Source of the DNA: Clostridiales bacterium
Lineage (GTDB): Bacteria > Bacillota > Clostridia > Christensenellales > Aristaeellaceae
Direction of reading: 5' to 3'
Assembly (NCBI GenBank): GCA_004556545.1
Contig: SFGO01000004.1
Location: 1 to 59,323 of the forward strand
DNA length: 59,323 bases
This document shows, one piece after another, positions 35,319-45,723 of the stretch (its first letter is position 1; each line of letters starts with the position of its first letter). The position numbers and the translations under genes were made by a program. The notes beneath the pieces are model-generated. The model saw only the letters and a list, made by a program, of their open reading frames with translations, had not been told where the DNA came from and did no database searches.

Positions 35319-36055
35319 ACCTTCTCTGCTGGTACGAAAACAAGCCCCTGCCGGAGGCGGCGGAAGCCGAAGAGCGCCTGTATCCCGAAGGAATCCACGG
35401 CGCTCTGGCCCAGCTTTTCCGGCAGGAGCCGGACTGCCGCGTCCGCACCGCCGTGATGCAGGATCCGGATTTCGGTCTTTCCGACGAGCTGCTGAATTGG
35501 GCGGACGTGGTTGTCTATTTCAGCCACAAGCACTGGCGGGAGGTTCCCGACGAGCGGGTGGACGCGCTTCAGCGCCGGGTGCTGGAGGGCATGGGGCTTG
35601 TGCTGCTCCATTCTTCCCACGCAAGCAAAATCTTTTCCCGGCTGATGGGCACCCGTACCCAGATTCTTCGCTGGAGGGAAAACGACGAATGGCAGCGGGT
35701 CTGGCTGGTCGCTCCCGCCCATCCCATCGCCGCCGGATTAAACGGTGAATTTTTTGTCATCCCTCAGGACGAAACCTACGGGGAATATTTCGAAATTCCT
35801 CAGCCGGACGAGCAGGTGTTTCTCACCACCGCTCAGGGCGGCGAGGTGCTTCGCAGCGGCTGCTGCTGGTATCGCGGTCAGGGCCGGGTATTCTATTTTT
35901 CCGCCGGTCATGAAACCTACCCTGTCTATTACCAGCCCGAGGTGCGGCGCATCCTGCTCAACGCCGTCCGCTGGGCCTGCCCCGCCTCCCGCCGCTCCAG
36001 CTGGCCGGATTGGGCCCGAGAGACCGAACCGCTGGATGCAGCGCCGCTTTCCTGA
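35315..36055 (+). CDS. ThuA-like glutamine-amidotransferase-fold protein
   Basis: A 246-residue protein of the ThuA (trehalose utilization) type, class I amidotransferase-like fold. The core has VVVYFSHKHW near residue 65, GMGLVLLHSSHASK near 95, and the C-terminal GRVFYFSAGHETYPVYYQPEV that is typical of the family. There is no classical catalytic triad cysteine. ThuA proteins accompany keto-sugar forming Gfo/Idh dehydrogenases, and that is the pairing here. It starts with GTG coupled to the Gfo/Idh stop. Confidence 0.87.
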   Translation: MNLLCWYENKPLPEAAEAEERLYPEGIHGALAQLFRQEPDCRVRTAVMQDPDFGLSDELLNWADVVVYFSHKHWREVPDERVDALQRRVLEGMGLVLLHSSHASKIFSRLMGTRTQILRWRENDEWQRVWLVAPAHPIAAGLNGEFFVIPQDETYGEYFEIPQPDEQVFLTTAQGGEVLRSGCCWYRGQGRVFYFSAGHETYPVYYQPEVRRILLNAVRWACPASRRSSWPDWARETEPLDAAPLS

Positions 36056-36072
36056 AGGATTCGGATGGGGGC

Positions 36073-36110
36073 AAGAAGCGCTGCCGGTAAAATCACCGGC
36101 AGCGCTTCTT
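36073..36110. terminator. Bidirectional terminator between ThuA-like and glpK
   Basis: A perfect 16-bp stem (arms beginning AAGAAGCGCTGCC) with an AAAATC loop lies between the converging genes, followed by TTCTTTCT on the plus strand. Confidence 0.85.
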
Positions 36111-36122
36111 TCTAATCAACCT

Positions 36123-37622
<1,500 letters not shown>

Positions 37623-37634
37623 GGGTTTTCCTCC

Positions 37635-39125
37635 TTATGACTGAAATAAACGCTCCTTTCGCCGCGCCATTTCTTCAACGCGGTCGATATAGACTGAAAC
37701 ATTGGTGACGTTGGGAGTCCGCTCAATGCGCAGCTCCCGGTCCGGGAAGACCCGCTTGGAGATGGCCCCCGCCCCTACGGCGATGACCGAGCCGGTCTCC
37801 TCCATCATGTCGATATTGTACAGGCAGGCGTTGCCTGCGGTGGCGTAGCCCACGTTCTGCTGCTGGCCCGCCATGTATTTCTGCCGGTAGAGATAATAGG
37901 GCTTCATGCCCAGCGCCCGGGCCGTTTCGCCGCCCAGCCGCACCATCCGGGCGGTCAGATCGCCGTCCGGCAGGGGATACTTATCCAGATTCAGGCGGCT
38001 GGAACGCTTGATGGCCAGCGTGTGGACCGTCAGGCTGTCCGGCGCCAGGCGGCGGATCTCGTCCATGGTATGCTCAAACTGGGGCATTTCCTCGCCGGGA
38101 AGGCCCGTAATCACATCCATGTTGATGTCCTCGAAGCCCAGTTCCCGGGCCAGCAGGAAGGTGCTTTCCGTCTGGGCGGACGTATGATCCCGGCCGATGC
38201 GGCGCAGGGTCTCGTCGTTCATGGTCTGGGGATTGATGCTGATGCGCCGCACCCCCAGCCGCTTCAGGGTTTCCAGTTTTTCCCGGGTGATGGTGTCAGG
38301 CCGTCCCGCCTCCACGGTGTACTCCCGGGCGTTGGGGAACAGCTCCATCACCCGGTCCATCAGGCGGGCGAAATCCGGCTCTGCCAGCGCGGTAGGCGTT
38401 CCGCCGCCCACGTACACCGCCCGCAGCCCCAGCTTCGCCTGACGGAACAGCTTTTCCGCCTCTTCCAGCTCCCACAGGAGCGCGTCCAGATAGGGCGGGA
38501 TCAGCCTGCCCTTGCCCACGGCCTCGCCGGGGAAGGAGCAATAGGCACAGCGGGTGCGGCAGAAGGGAATGGAAACGTACAGGTCGGCCTCCTCCGGGCC
38601 GGGTTCGGGCAGTGTGCGCTGCACCTCCACGATCTCCCGCAGAAGCGCCACCTTTTCCGGCTGCACGTCAAAGGTCTGCTCCACCCGGGCGCAGGCCTCG
38701 TCCATGGTCAGCCCATCCGCCAGTCCCTCGTAAATCAGCCGGGTGGGGCGGATGCCCGTCAGGGAGCCCCACGGCGGCTGCTGACCCGTCAGCCGTTTAA
38801 GCAGCTCGTACAGCGTGACTTTGCACATCCGTTTGATGAACCGCTTTTCGATCAGCTCCTGCCGTTCCGGCTCCACCGTGGGCAGCAGCAGGGTTTTCTC
38901 CTGCCGCTCTTCGCCGATGGCAAAGACGCACCGGCATTCCATGCCCGTGCGTTCAAAACGGTGCCGGATCACAAGAGAAGAACCCTCCGCGGGCTTCTCT
39001 CCTTCGGCGGCATCCGGATTCACGGAAAAACCGTCGATCCGGTAAAACAGCTTCACGACCTCGCAAAGCTCGTTGGCCAGCCCTTCCAGCGGCGTGGTAA
39101 GAATCACCTGCCCCGCGTCCTTCAT
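37635..39125 (-). CDS. hemZ: HemZ-type coproporphyrinogen dehydrogenase (radical SAM)
   Basis: A 496-residue radical SAM protein. The cluster motif is C-x3-C-x2-C (CRTRCAYCSF) near residue 185, followed by YVGGGTPTAL near 235 and VEAGRPDTIT near 270, all as in HemN/HemZ. An N-terminal extension of about 160 residues before the SAM domain is typical of HemZ of Bacilli and Clostridia. The family oxidatively decarboxylates coproporphyrinogen III or acts in related haem chemistry; the exact reaction is not shown by sequence. Its ATG overlaps the stop of the MBL gene. Confidence 0.88.
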   Translation of the reverse strand: MKDAGQVILTTPLEGLANELCEVVKLFYRIDGFSVNPDAAEGEKPAEGSSLVIRHRFERTGMECRCVFAIGEERQEKTLLLPTVEPERQELIEKRFIKRMCKVTLYELLKRLTGQQPPWGSLTGIRPTRLIYEGLADGLTMDEACARVEQTFDVQPEKVALLREIVEVQRTLPEPGPEEADLYVSIPFCRTRCAYCSFPGEAVGKGRLIPPYLDALLWELEEAEKLFRQAKLGLRAVYVGGGTPTALAEPDFARLMDRVMELFPNAREYTVEAGRPDTITREKLETLKRLGVRRISINPQTMNDETLRRIGRDHTSAQTESTFLLARELGFEDINMDVITGLPGEEMPQFEHTMDEIRRLAPDSLTVHTLAIKRSSRLNLDKYPLPDGDLTARMVRLGGETARALGMKPYYLYRQKYMAGQQQNVGYATAGNACLYNIDMMEETGSVIAVGAGAISKRVFPDRELRIERTPNVTNVSVYIDRVEEMARRKERLFQS

Positions 39126-39739
39126 GCGTGTTCCTCCCGATTCCGTCCGACGACGGTCGCTTCTCCATGCCCCGGCCAGGCAGGCATCTGGGGCGTCAGA
39201 TGGAACAGCGTCCGCAGGCTTTCCTTCAATTCATGAAAATTGCCGTCCGCAAAGTCATAGCGGCCATAGCCGCCCTGGAACAGCGTGTCTCCCGTCAGGA
39301 TGCCCTGATTTCCCTCCAGCAGGTAGCAGACGCTTCCCTTGCTGTGGCCCGGCGTGTGCAGCACCTTCAGGCCGATCCCGGCCAGATTCAGCTCCTCGTC
39401 GTCGTGAAGCAGCCGGGGAATCGTCCTCACGGTAACGGGATAGCCGAAGCCCTTGCCCGTGTTGGCTTCCATATCCGTCAGCTTGGGCGCGTCCGCTTCG
39501 TGGATGTAAACGGGAATGCCGTACTTTTCGCAAACCGCGTCCACCGCGCCGATGTGGTCGAAATGCCCGTGGGTCAGCAGCACCGCCCGGGGCTTGCGCT
39601 CGCCGATGGCGGCGAAGATCCGCTCGGCCTCCGCCCCCGGATCGATCACCAGCAGCTCGTTCGTTTCCGAATTGACCGCCAGATAGCAGTTTTCGTCAAT
39701 GTCCCCCACCGTCAGCCGTTCCATCTGTACCTTGGGCAT
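39122..39739 (-). CDS. MBL-fold metallohydrolase (glyoxalase II-like)
   Basis: A 205-residue zinc hydrolase. The HxHxDH motif reads HGHFDHIGAV near residue 57, with TPGHSKGSVCYL near 130 and GDTLFQGGYGRYD near 150 giving the further zinc ligands. It resembles the small clostridial glyoxalase-II-like group, which hydrolyse thioesters such as S-lactoylglutathione analogues, though the substrate is not certain. It lies between dtd and hemZ and overlaps the latter by four bases. Confidence 0.9.
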   Translation of the reverse strand: MPKVQMERLTVGDIDENCYLAVNSETNELLVIDPGAEAERIFAAIGERKPRAVLLTHGHFDHIGAVDAVCEKYGIPVYIHEADAPKLTDMEANTGKGFGYPVTVRTIPRLLHDDEELNLAGIGLKVLHTPGHSKGSVCYLLEGNQGILTGDTLFQGGYGRYDFADGNFHELKESLRTLFHLTPQMPAWPGHGEATVVGRNREEHA

Positions 39740-39797
39740 TTCTTTCTCCTTCGGACGCGCAAAAACCGCGTTCCTTCTCTATTTCAGTATTGCAGTA

Positions 39798-39841
39798 TGA
39801 AATATGGCAGTATTACAGGTGAAATATGGCAGTATTACAGG
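39798..39841. repeat. 22-bp tandem duplication at the end of dtd
   Basis: TGAAATATGGCAGTATTACAGG occurs twice in direct tandem (39798-39819 and 39820-39841). The dtd stop codon and the last base pairs of the gene lie in the second copy; the first is downstream of the stop. Confidence 0.85.
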
Positions 39842-40284
39842 ATTTTCCGGGAGTCCAGCAGAATCGTGACCGGCCCGTCGTTCACCAGACTGACCTTCAT
39901 ATCCGCGCCGAAGCGGCCCGTTTCCACATGAATGCCTTCCCCGCGCCAGCGGGCCACCAGCGCCTCGTACATCGGATCCGCCGTCTCGGGCCGCGCCGCC
40001 GTGATAAAGCTGGGCCGCCGTCCGCCCCGGGCATCGCCCAGCAGGGTAAACTGGCTCACCGCCAGAATGTCCCCGCCCACGTCCAGCAGGGAACGGTTCA
40101 TTTTGCCGTTCTCATCCTCAAAAATCCGTAGGTTCTGCACCTTGCGGGCAATATAATCCAGATCCTCGTCCGTATCGCCCACTTCCACGCCGATCAGCAA
40201 AAGGAACCCTTTGCCCGCCTGCCCCACGACTTCGCCGTCAATCCGAACGGCGGCCTCCGTTACTCTCTGCACCACGCAGCGCAT
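39835..40284 (-). CDS. dtd: D-aminoacyl-tRNA deacylase
   Basis: A 149-residue Dtd, which hydrolyses D-amino acids from mischarged tRNAs and also glycyl-tRNAAla. The opening MRCVVQRVTEAAVRIDG, the SQFTLLGDARGGRRPSF motif near residue 80 and the invariant GPVTILLDS ending (Gly-cisPro) are present. I start at ATG 40284 with AAAGGAG seven bases upstream; an upstream extension would come from the repeat DNA at 40285-40587. It is likely the first gene of dtd-MBL-hemZ-glpK. Confidence 0.93.
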   Translation of the reverse strand: MRCVVQRVTEAAVRIDGEVVGQAGKGFLLLIGVEVGDTDEDLDYIARKVQNLRIFEDENGKMNRSLLDVGGDILAVSQFTLLGDARGGRRPSFITAARPETADPMYEALVARWRGEGIHVETGRFGADMKVSLVNDGPVTILLDSRKIL

Positions 40285-40587
40285 GGCTCTTCTCCTTTCG
40301 GGATGGGGGACGTTGGGGGCTGTGCGCCCCCAATCCCCGCAGCAAAGGGCGCTGCCCTTTGCAATCCCACTCTTTTCTGTGCTTCGCACAAAAAAAGATT
40401 CTCTAATCGCGATTCCGTAACGCCCTCTTTGGCTCTGCCAAGCAAAGCCAACCGGCAGGGAACTATACCAAACCCGCGAGCCGTGGCACCTTCCGTGCCA
40501 CGGCAGTAAAACCCCGGCCAACTTCTTTCCTTCAAGCAGCCCCGCGCCCTATGGGCGCGGTCCGGGGTGCAGGGGTACTACCCCTGC
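40285..40587 (-). repeat. R2 copy plus further hairpins between relA and dtd
   Basis: No gene. In minus orientation the relA stop codon (40588-40590) is followed without gap by GCAGGGGTAG/ACCCCTGC (40569-40587), then ACCCCGGAC, a stem GCGCCC/GGGCGC (about 40543-40560), GTTGGCCGGGGTTTTAC, and GCCGTGGCAC/GTGCCACGGC (about 40479-40504). Below that are GTGC-TTC-GCAC, GCAAAGGGC/GCCCTTTGC (40352-40372) and TTGGGGGC/GCCCCCAA (40313-40333). The last stem belongs to the dtd leader. Confidence 0.75.
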
Positions 40588-42786
40588 TTAACCTCCGGCG
40601 CGGTAGACTTCGATAATGTCGCTGCGCTTGCGAAGCTGCTTGAACATCCGGTCTACCTGCTCCAGCCCTTTGACCTGTACCACCATGGTGATGACGCTGG
40701 TCTTTTTCTTCTCGTCCCGCTTGGCGGAAACCGCCACAATGGGAATGTCCATGTTGCCGATGCACATGGCCAGCTCGCCCAGAAGACTGACGTGATCGTA
40801 GGCAATGATGTGTACCGACGCATTGAACGCGGCCCCCGTGCCCGTCTCCGCCCAGCTGACCTCCACCATGCGCTCCTGCTCGCTGGCAGATACGTTGGTG
40901 CAGTCCGCCTTGTGAACGGTCACGCCGCGGCCCCGGGTCACGTAGCCGACGATCTCGTCGCCGGGCACCGGATTGCAGCAGCGGGCAAAACGCACCAGCA
41001 TCCCGCTTTCGCCCTTGACGTAAACGCCGTGGGTGGGCTTGCCCAGCTGCTTCTGAACTTCCTCCCGGCTGACCTCCTGTACCTTGGGCAACGCCTGCGT
41101 CTCGGACTTGCGCTGCTCTTCCAGAAGACGGCTGACTACATAGGCGCTGGCGATCCCGCCGTAGCCCACCGCACCGTAAATGTCGTCCAGCTCGGAGAAG
41201 GCGTAGCGCTTGAGAATGCCATCGTAATATTCCGGCTTCGTCAGCGAGTACCAGTCCACGCCCCGGCGCCTGGCTTCTTTTTCCAGCATGTCCCGGCCCC
41301 GGACGACGTTCTCGCCCCGCAGCTCCTTCTTGAAAAACTGCCGAATCTTCGCCTTGGCCTGCTGGGTCTTGGCCATCTTGAGCCAGTCCATGCTGGGGCC
41401 TTTGGAGGCGGCGTTGGTGATGATCTCCACCCGGTCGCCGGTCTGCAGCTCCGTGTCCAGCGTCACGATGCGCCCGTTGATCTTCGCACCCACGCAGTGA
41501 TTGCCCACGCCGGAATGGATCCGGTAGGCAAAATCGATGGGCGTTGCGCCGCGCTGCATGGATACTACGTCGCCCTTGGGGGTAAAGATCAGCACTTCCT
41601 CGCTGAAAAGATCGGTCTTGAGCGAGTCGATAAACTCCTGGCTGTCCCGGGTGTCCCCCTGCCAGTCCAGAATCTGGCGCAGCCAGTAGAGCTTGGAATC
41701 CATATCGCCCTCGGTGCCGCCGCCCTCCTTGTAGCGCCAGTGGGCGGCCACGCCGTATTCGGCGATGCGGTGCATCTCCCAGGTGCGAATCTGGATTTCA
41801 AAGGGAAAGGGCATCCTCCGGCCGCCGATGACCGTGGTGTGCAGACTTTGATACATGTTTCCCTTGGGCACGCTGATGTAGTCCTTGAACCGGCCCGGAA
41901 TCTGATTCCATAGGGTGTGAACGATGCCCAGCACCGTGTAGCAGTCCTGCACCGTGTCCACCAGCACCCGCACGGCGATCAGGTCGTAGATCTGGTCGAA
42001 GGTCTTGCCCTGATCGTGCATCTTCTTGTAAATGGAATAAAGATGCTTGGGCCGTCCGTCCATCTCGTAATGAATGTGCTGCTCGTCCAGCTTTTCGGAC
42101 AGCTCGGAAATCACCCGGCGGATGCTTTCCTCCCGCTCCACCCGGCGCTGGCCCACCTTCTGGGCGATGTCGTGAAAGGCTGCGGGGTCGATATACTTGA
42201 AGCTCAAATCCTCCAGCTCGGACTTGACGGAATTGATGCCCAGCCGGTGCGCCAGCGGCGCGTAAATATCCAGCGTTTCGTGCGCGATGGCCTTCTGCCG
42301 GTCCTCCGGCTGAAAGCGCAGGGTGCGCATGTTGTGCAGCCGGTCGGCCAGCTTGATCACCACCACCCGGATGTCCTTGGACATGGCCAGGATCATCTTG
42401 CGCAGGCTTTCGGCCTTCTGTTCCTCCCGGTTGGTGAAATCCAGCTTGTCCAGCTTGGTCACGCCGTCCACCAGCTGAGCCACTTCGTCGCCGAACTCCT
42501 GCCGGATGGTGTCCAGCGTAATGCCGGGGCAGTCCTCCACGGTATCGTGCAGGAACCCGGCGGCAATGGTGGGCGCGTCGATCATCAGATCGGTCAGGAT
42601 GCTGGCCACGGATACCGGGTGAATGAAGTAGGGCTCGCCGCTTTTGCGCACCTGCCCGGCATGGGCCTGCTCCGCGAACTTATACGCTTTCTCCACCAGA
42701 AGATAGCTGTCTCCGGGGTGCTGCTTCTGCACCCGGGCCAGCATTTTTTCCAGCGGCATGCATTCGTTGGTGATATAGGTAAGCAT
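40588..42786 (-). CDS. relA: RelA/SpoT (p)ppGpp synthetase/hydrolase
   Basis: A 732-residue bifunctional alarmone enzyme. Domains: HD hydrolase (about 45-200, with HDTVED near 80), synthetase (about 240-360, DLIAVRVLVDTVQDCY), TGS (about 395-460, FTPKGDVVSMQRGATPIDFAYRIHSGVGN), helical and zinc-finger-like CCNPVPGDEIVGYVTRGRGVTVHK near 600, and the ACT domain (about 655-732). The hydrolase residues look intact, so both activities are expected. ATG 42786 has GGGGAGG seven bases upstream, yet the upstream GNAT-like frame continues 107 bases into this gene. It is the last gene of the lux-like operon. Confidence 0.95.
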   Translation of the reverse strand: MLTYITNECMPLEKMLARVQKQHPGDSYLLVEKAYKFAEQAHAGQVRKSGEPYFIHPVSVASILTDLMIDAPTIAAGFLHDTVEDCPGITLDTIRQEFGDEVAQLVDGVTKLDKLDFTNREEQKAESLRKMILAMSKDIRVVVIKLADRLHNMRTLRFQPEDRQKAIAHETLDIYAPLAHRLGINSVKSELEDLSFKYIDPAAFHDIAQKVGQRRVEREESIRRVISELSEKLDEQHIHYEMDGRPKHLYSIYKKMHDQGKTFDQIYDLIAVRVLVDTVQDCYTVLGIVHTLWNQIPGRFKDYISVPKGNMYQSLHTTVIGGRRMPFPFEIQIRTWEMHRIAEYGVAAHWRYKEGGGTEGDMDSKLYWLRQILDWQGDTRDSQEFIDSLKTDLFSEEVLIFTPKGDVVSMQRGATPIDFAYRIHSGVGNHCVGAKINGRIVTLDTELQTGDRVEIITNAASKGPSMDWLKMAKTQQAKAKIRQFFKKELRGENVVRGRDMLEKEARRRGVDWYSLTKPEYYDGILKRYAFSELDDIYGAVGYGGIASAYVVSRLLEEQRKSETQALPKVQEVSREEVQKQLGKPTHGVYVKGESGMLVRFARCCNPVPGDEIVGYVTRGRGVTVHKADCTNVSASEQERMVEVSWAETGTGAAFNASVHIIAYDHVSLLGELAMCIGNMDIPIVAVSAKRDEKKKTSVITMVVQVKGLEQVDRMFKQLRKRSDIIEVYRAGG

Positions 42787-43555
42787 CGGATTCCTCCCCT
42801 ACGCCCCGGCACTCTTCAGCTTTTACGTGCTTGACGTAAGTATACAGCGTATCGGAAATGGTGGCGCCCGCGTTGACGTATACCCGGAGCACCTTGGAAT
42901 TGTTGGAAACGATAGTGCTGGTCAGCCGCTTGCACTCGTGGGTGAAGCAGGTATCCAGCGTCTTTTTGTGCAGAAGCGCGCCCAGCCCCCGGTCGTTCTG
43001 CTGGTCGTACATGGCCATGAGCACCGGGTCCATGGTGTCCTCGTCCTTGCGGCAGATGACGAAGAACCCGATGGGCTTTTCGCCCTGCAGCACCTCGTAC
43101 AGCCGCCCGCCCTTTTCCACCATGGAGCGGAGCCAGTTGGCATAGCGCCGGCCGCCCAATGAAACGGAAAAGGCGGGGTCAATGGAAACCCGGTCGCTGA
43201 TGAAAATGCCGCTGCGGATGATGCGGTCGATGCGGGCCTGATTGTCCGGGTCGGTACGCTCCGCCACAGTCAGCCCCCGGTCAAACCGGGCGATGATGTC
43301 CGGCATGTGGTAGTCCTTCCGGCGGATCTCCACATGGAAAACCGTTTCCACATAGGTATACCCCAGCTCCGGCAGCCCGAAAAGCAGCTTGGGGCAGTTG
43401 ACCGGGCTTTTGAGAACGATGTACTCCGCGCCCTCGGCGATGATGCGCTTTTCTTCCTCCGCCAGCGCTTCGATGGTGTCCTGCGCGTCCAGCGCGATTT
43501 CCCACGCGTCCACGCCGATGTTTTCACGCTCCCAGACTGCGTGCGTCGTCGTCAT
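42680..43555 (-). CDS. GNAT-like acetyltransferase-related protein
   Basis: A 291-residue protein that looks like a WecD-type GNAT acetyltransferase: an N-terminal lobe with EYIVLKSPVNCPKLLFGLPELGYTYVET near residue 48, the middle EKPIGFFVICRKDED near 150, and the C-terminal GNAT segment with NDRGLGALLHKKTLDTC and IVSNNSKVLRVYVNAGA (acetyl-CoA binding and helix) near 190-230. WecD enzymes acetylate amino sugars in envelope glycans, in keeping with the neighbours. It overlaps the GT2 gene by 32 bases. Its last 36 codons overlap relA in another frame, either a true overlap or a sign that a base was lost near 42810. Confidence 0.65.
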   Translation of the reverse strand: MTTTHAVWERENIGVDAWEIALDAQDTIEALAEEEKRIIAEGAEYIVLKSPVNCPKLLFGLPELGYTYVETVFHVEIRRKDYHMPDIIARFDRGLTVAERTDPDNQARIDRIIRSGIFISDRVSIDPAFSVSLGGRRYANWLRSMVEKGGRLYEVLQGEKPIGFFVICRKDEDTMDPVLMAMYDQQNDRGLGALLHKKTLDTCFTHECKRLTSTIVSNNSKVLRVYVNAGATISDTLYTYVKHVKAEECRGVGEESDAYLYHQRMHAAGKNAGPGAEAAPRRQLSSGGESV

Positions 43556-44501
43556 GCTTTTCTTCCTCCCCGCCGTGCATCACCCGCCGCACCACAAACT
43601 GCGGATAGCGGTTGATGCTGAGATAAATGCGTCCGATATACTCCCCCACCAGCCCGATGAGCAGCACGATGACCCCGCCCATGAGCAAAATCAGGGAGAT
43701 GGTGCTGGCCCATCCCGCCTGCATGGCCGGGTTCACCAGCTTGCGGATGATGGTCACCAGCGCGAAAATAAACCCGAAAGCCGCCACGAAAAAACCGAAA
43801 TAGGTGGCAAAGCGCAGAGGCTTGATGGAAAAGGACGTGACGCCGTTGAACCACAGGCTCACCAGCTTTTTCAGGCTGTAGCCGCTGCGGCCTTCCATCC
43901 GGGCCCGATGGTTCACGGGCACGTTGCAGTAGCGGCTGACGCTCTGGAATAAAAGCCCGGTCACATACGGGAACGGATTGGGGTATTGCAGCGCCGCATC
44001 CACCACAAAGCGGCGGCAGGCATAGTAGCTGTTGGCCTTCAGCTCCCGGGGCTGACCGAAGAAGAAATGGTTGCAGGCGGCGTTGAACCGGCTGCCCAGA
44101 TTGCGGAACCAGTTCTGGCGGCGCTCCGGGTACTCGGCAAATACGATGTCGTAGCCTTCCTCCACCTTGTCGATCAGCTTGAAGCATTCGCAGGCCGGGG
44201 TCTGGCCGTCGTCGTCCAGACAGATGACGATATCGCCCTTTACCTGATGAAAGCCCGCCATCAGCGCGCTGTGCTGGCCGAAATTGCGGCTCAGATCCAC
44301 AAACACCACCCGGGGCACCTCCCGCGACAGCGCTTCCAGCGCGCCCGCCGTGTTGTCCGGGCTGCCGTCGTTGACCAGCACGATCTCATATTCGTATTCG
44401 GACCGGGTGGAAAGGGTGTCCGTCAGCTCCTTCACCACCGCGCCGATGGTATGCTCGGAACGGTAGCAGGGAATGACGAAGGAAAGCATAGGCTTGTTCA
44501 T
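43524..44501 (-). CDS. GT2 family glycosyltransferase (ArnC/DPM1-like)
   Basis: A 325-residue polyprenyl-phosphate sugar transferase. The cytoplasmic GT-A domain has VIPCYRSE at the start, LVNDGSPDNT near residue 43, VDLSRNFGQHSALMAG near 73, and the DDDGQTP metal motif near 97. Two transmembrane helices at about 235-300 anchor it. Such enzymes load a sugar onto undecaprenyl phosphate for use outside the membrane by GT-C transferases; the two polytopic proteins upstream are likely partners. ATG 44501. Confidence 0.92.
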   Translation of the reverse strand: MNKPMLSFVIPCYRSEHTIGAVVKELTDTLSTRSEYEYEIVLVNDGSPDNTAGALEALSREVPRVVFVDLSRNFGQHSALMAGFHQVKGDIVICLDDDGQTPACECFKLIDKVEEGYDIVFAEYPERRQNWFRNLGSRFNAACNHFFFGQPRELKANSYYACRRFVVDAALQYPNPFPYVTGLLFQSVSRYCNVPVNHRARMEGRSGYSLKKLVSLWFNGVTSFSIKPLRFATYFGFFVAAFGFIFALVTIIRKLVNPAMQAGWASTISLILLMGGVIVLLIGLVGEYIGRIYLSINRYPQFVVRRVMHGGEEEKHDDDARSLGA

Positions 44502-44529
44502 CGGCAGAATTCCTCGTTTCTTGCGCTGC

Positions 44530-45723
44530 TTACAGAGCGCTGATCTTCCGGGACAGGGTCTGGATCAGGTCGTAGCCGTCCCAGGTCAGGGCAAAATCCA
44601 TGGTGTGGCCCACGGGCACGATGCGGTCAACGCCGGTCAGGCCGTTTTCCAGCACGAAGCGGCTCAGCTCCTCCGGTGAAAGGCCCAGATAGCTTAGCGT
44701 CTGCACCCGGGGCGTAACGAAATCCCCCAGCGCGTCCAGCGTGGGCGCGGCGTATTCCAGAAAGAACCCGCCCGGGCTTCGAAGCTCGTACAGCTCGGGG
44801 CAAAGCGCCTTTACCCGCACCCGTGTGACCCAGTTGTCGGGGTCGGGGACGATCTCCGCGCCTTCCAGCTTCATGGCGGCACGGCAGGCGGCGGTCAGCT
44901 TGTCCACCGCCGTCACGGCGGGCAGCTCGTAACGCTGCCGGGCATAAGCGCCCATCGCGCGGAAAAAGCGTTCCGACGCTTCCAGGCTGTCTCCCTCTCC
45001 CACCCAATAGATCAGCCGGGGAGAGGTGCAGGCGTTCTGGTCGGTCAGATAGGTGTCGTTATAGAAATCCTTTGCCAGCCGTTCCAGCGCTTCCTCCGAA
45101 AGAGCTGTTACCGCCTCGGGGCGGATGCACAGCAGGCTGTAGCGGTCGGCGAAGGCCACCTCCACGGCTCGGGGCGGCAGGGCCGCTTCCCGCACCCGGC
45201 GCACCGTTTCGTCGCCGCCCCAGATGACCCGGGCGTCGCAGCGGGCGCTGAACGCTTCCGTCACTTCCTGCGCTTCCCGGGGATAGGTTACGACGCAGAC
45301 ATAGGGGGCCAGCGGCGCGAAATCCTCCGTCAGCAGCTTTTCCATGGCCCGGCAGACGATGCGGGTCTGGAGAAAATCCCGGCTGGAAGCCTTGACGATG
45401 CTGCCGTTGCCGCTGAGCAACGCCGCCGTCAGCGAATAGGCAAAATTGATGGGCACATTGCTGGGCGCGATATGGAACACCACACCCCGGCCAAGCCGTC
45501 CGTCCAGCCGCCCGGCGTATTCCTCTTCCAGCCGGGCCAGATGGGCCTTGCGGCAGAAATAAGCAAAGGTGATCACATCCGGGTAGGCCTTCGCCTCCCG
45601 GTCCTTCAGCAGGGTGGCGGACAGGGCTGACAGAAAGTCCAGCGCCTCCGGCGCAAAGGGCCGCAGCGGACGAAGCCCCTGCTCCGGCTCCCGTCCGCAA
45701 AGACGTTCAACGGCGTTGCTCAT
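44530..45723 (-). CDS. LuxC-like acyl-CoA reductase
   Basis: A 397-residue aldehyde-dehydrogenase-fold acyl reductase of the LuxC family, which reduces an acyl thioester or acyl-enzyme to aldehyde with NADPH. The catalytic cysteine lies in DQNACTSPR near residue 236; VVFHIAPSNVPINFAYSL near 85 and VIWGGDETV near 170 belong to the nucleotide site. In bioluminescent bacteria LuxC works with LuxE; the gene just upstream is LuxE-like and overlaps by 17 bases. ATG 45723 fits the overlap; an ATG 18 codons earlier does not resemble the family. No luciferase genes exist here. Confidence 0.88.
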   Translation of the reverse strand: MSNAVERLCGREPEQGLRPLRPFAPEALDFLSALSATLLKDREAKAYPDVITFAYFCRKAHLARLEEEYAGRLDGRLGRGVVFHIAPSNVPINFAYSLTAALLSGNGSIVKASSRDFLQTRIVCRAMEKLLTEDFAPLAPYVCVVTYPREAQEVTEAFSARCDARVIWGGDETVRRVREAALPPRAVEVAFADRYSLLCIRPEAVTALSEEALERLAKDFYNDTYLTDQNACTSPRLIYWVGEGDSLEASERFFRAMGAYARQRYELPAVTAVDKLTAACRAAMKLEGAEIVPDPDNWVTRVRVKALCPELYELRSPGGFFLEYAAPTLDALGDFVTPRVQTLSYLGLSPEELSRFVLENGLTGVDRIVPVGHTMDFALTWDGYDLIQTLSRKISAL

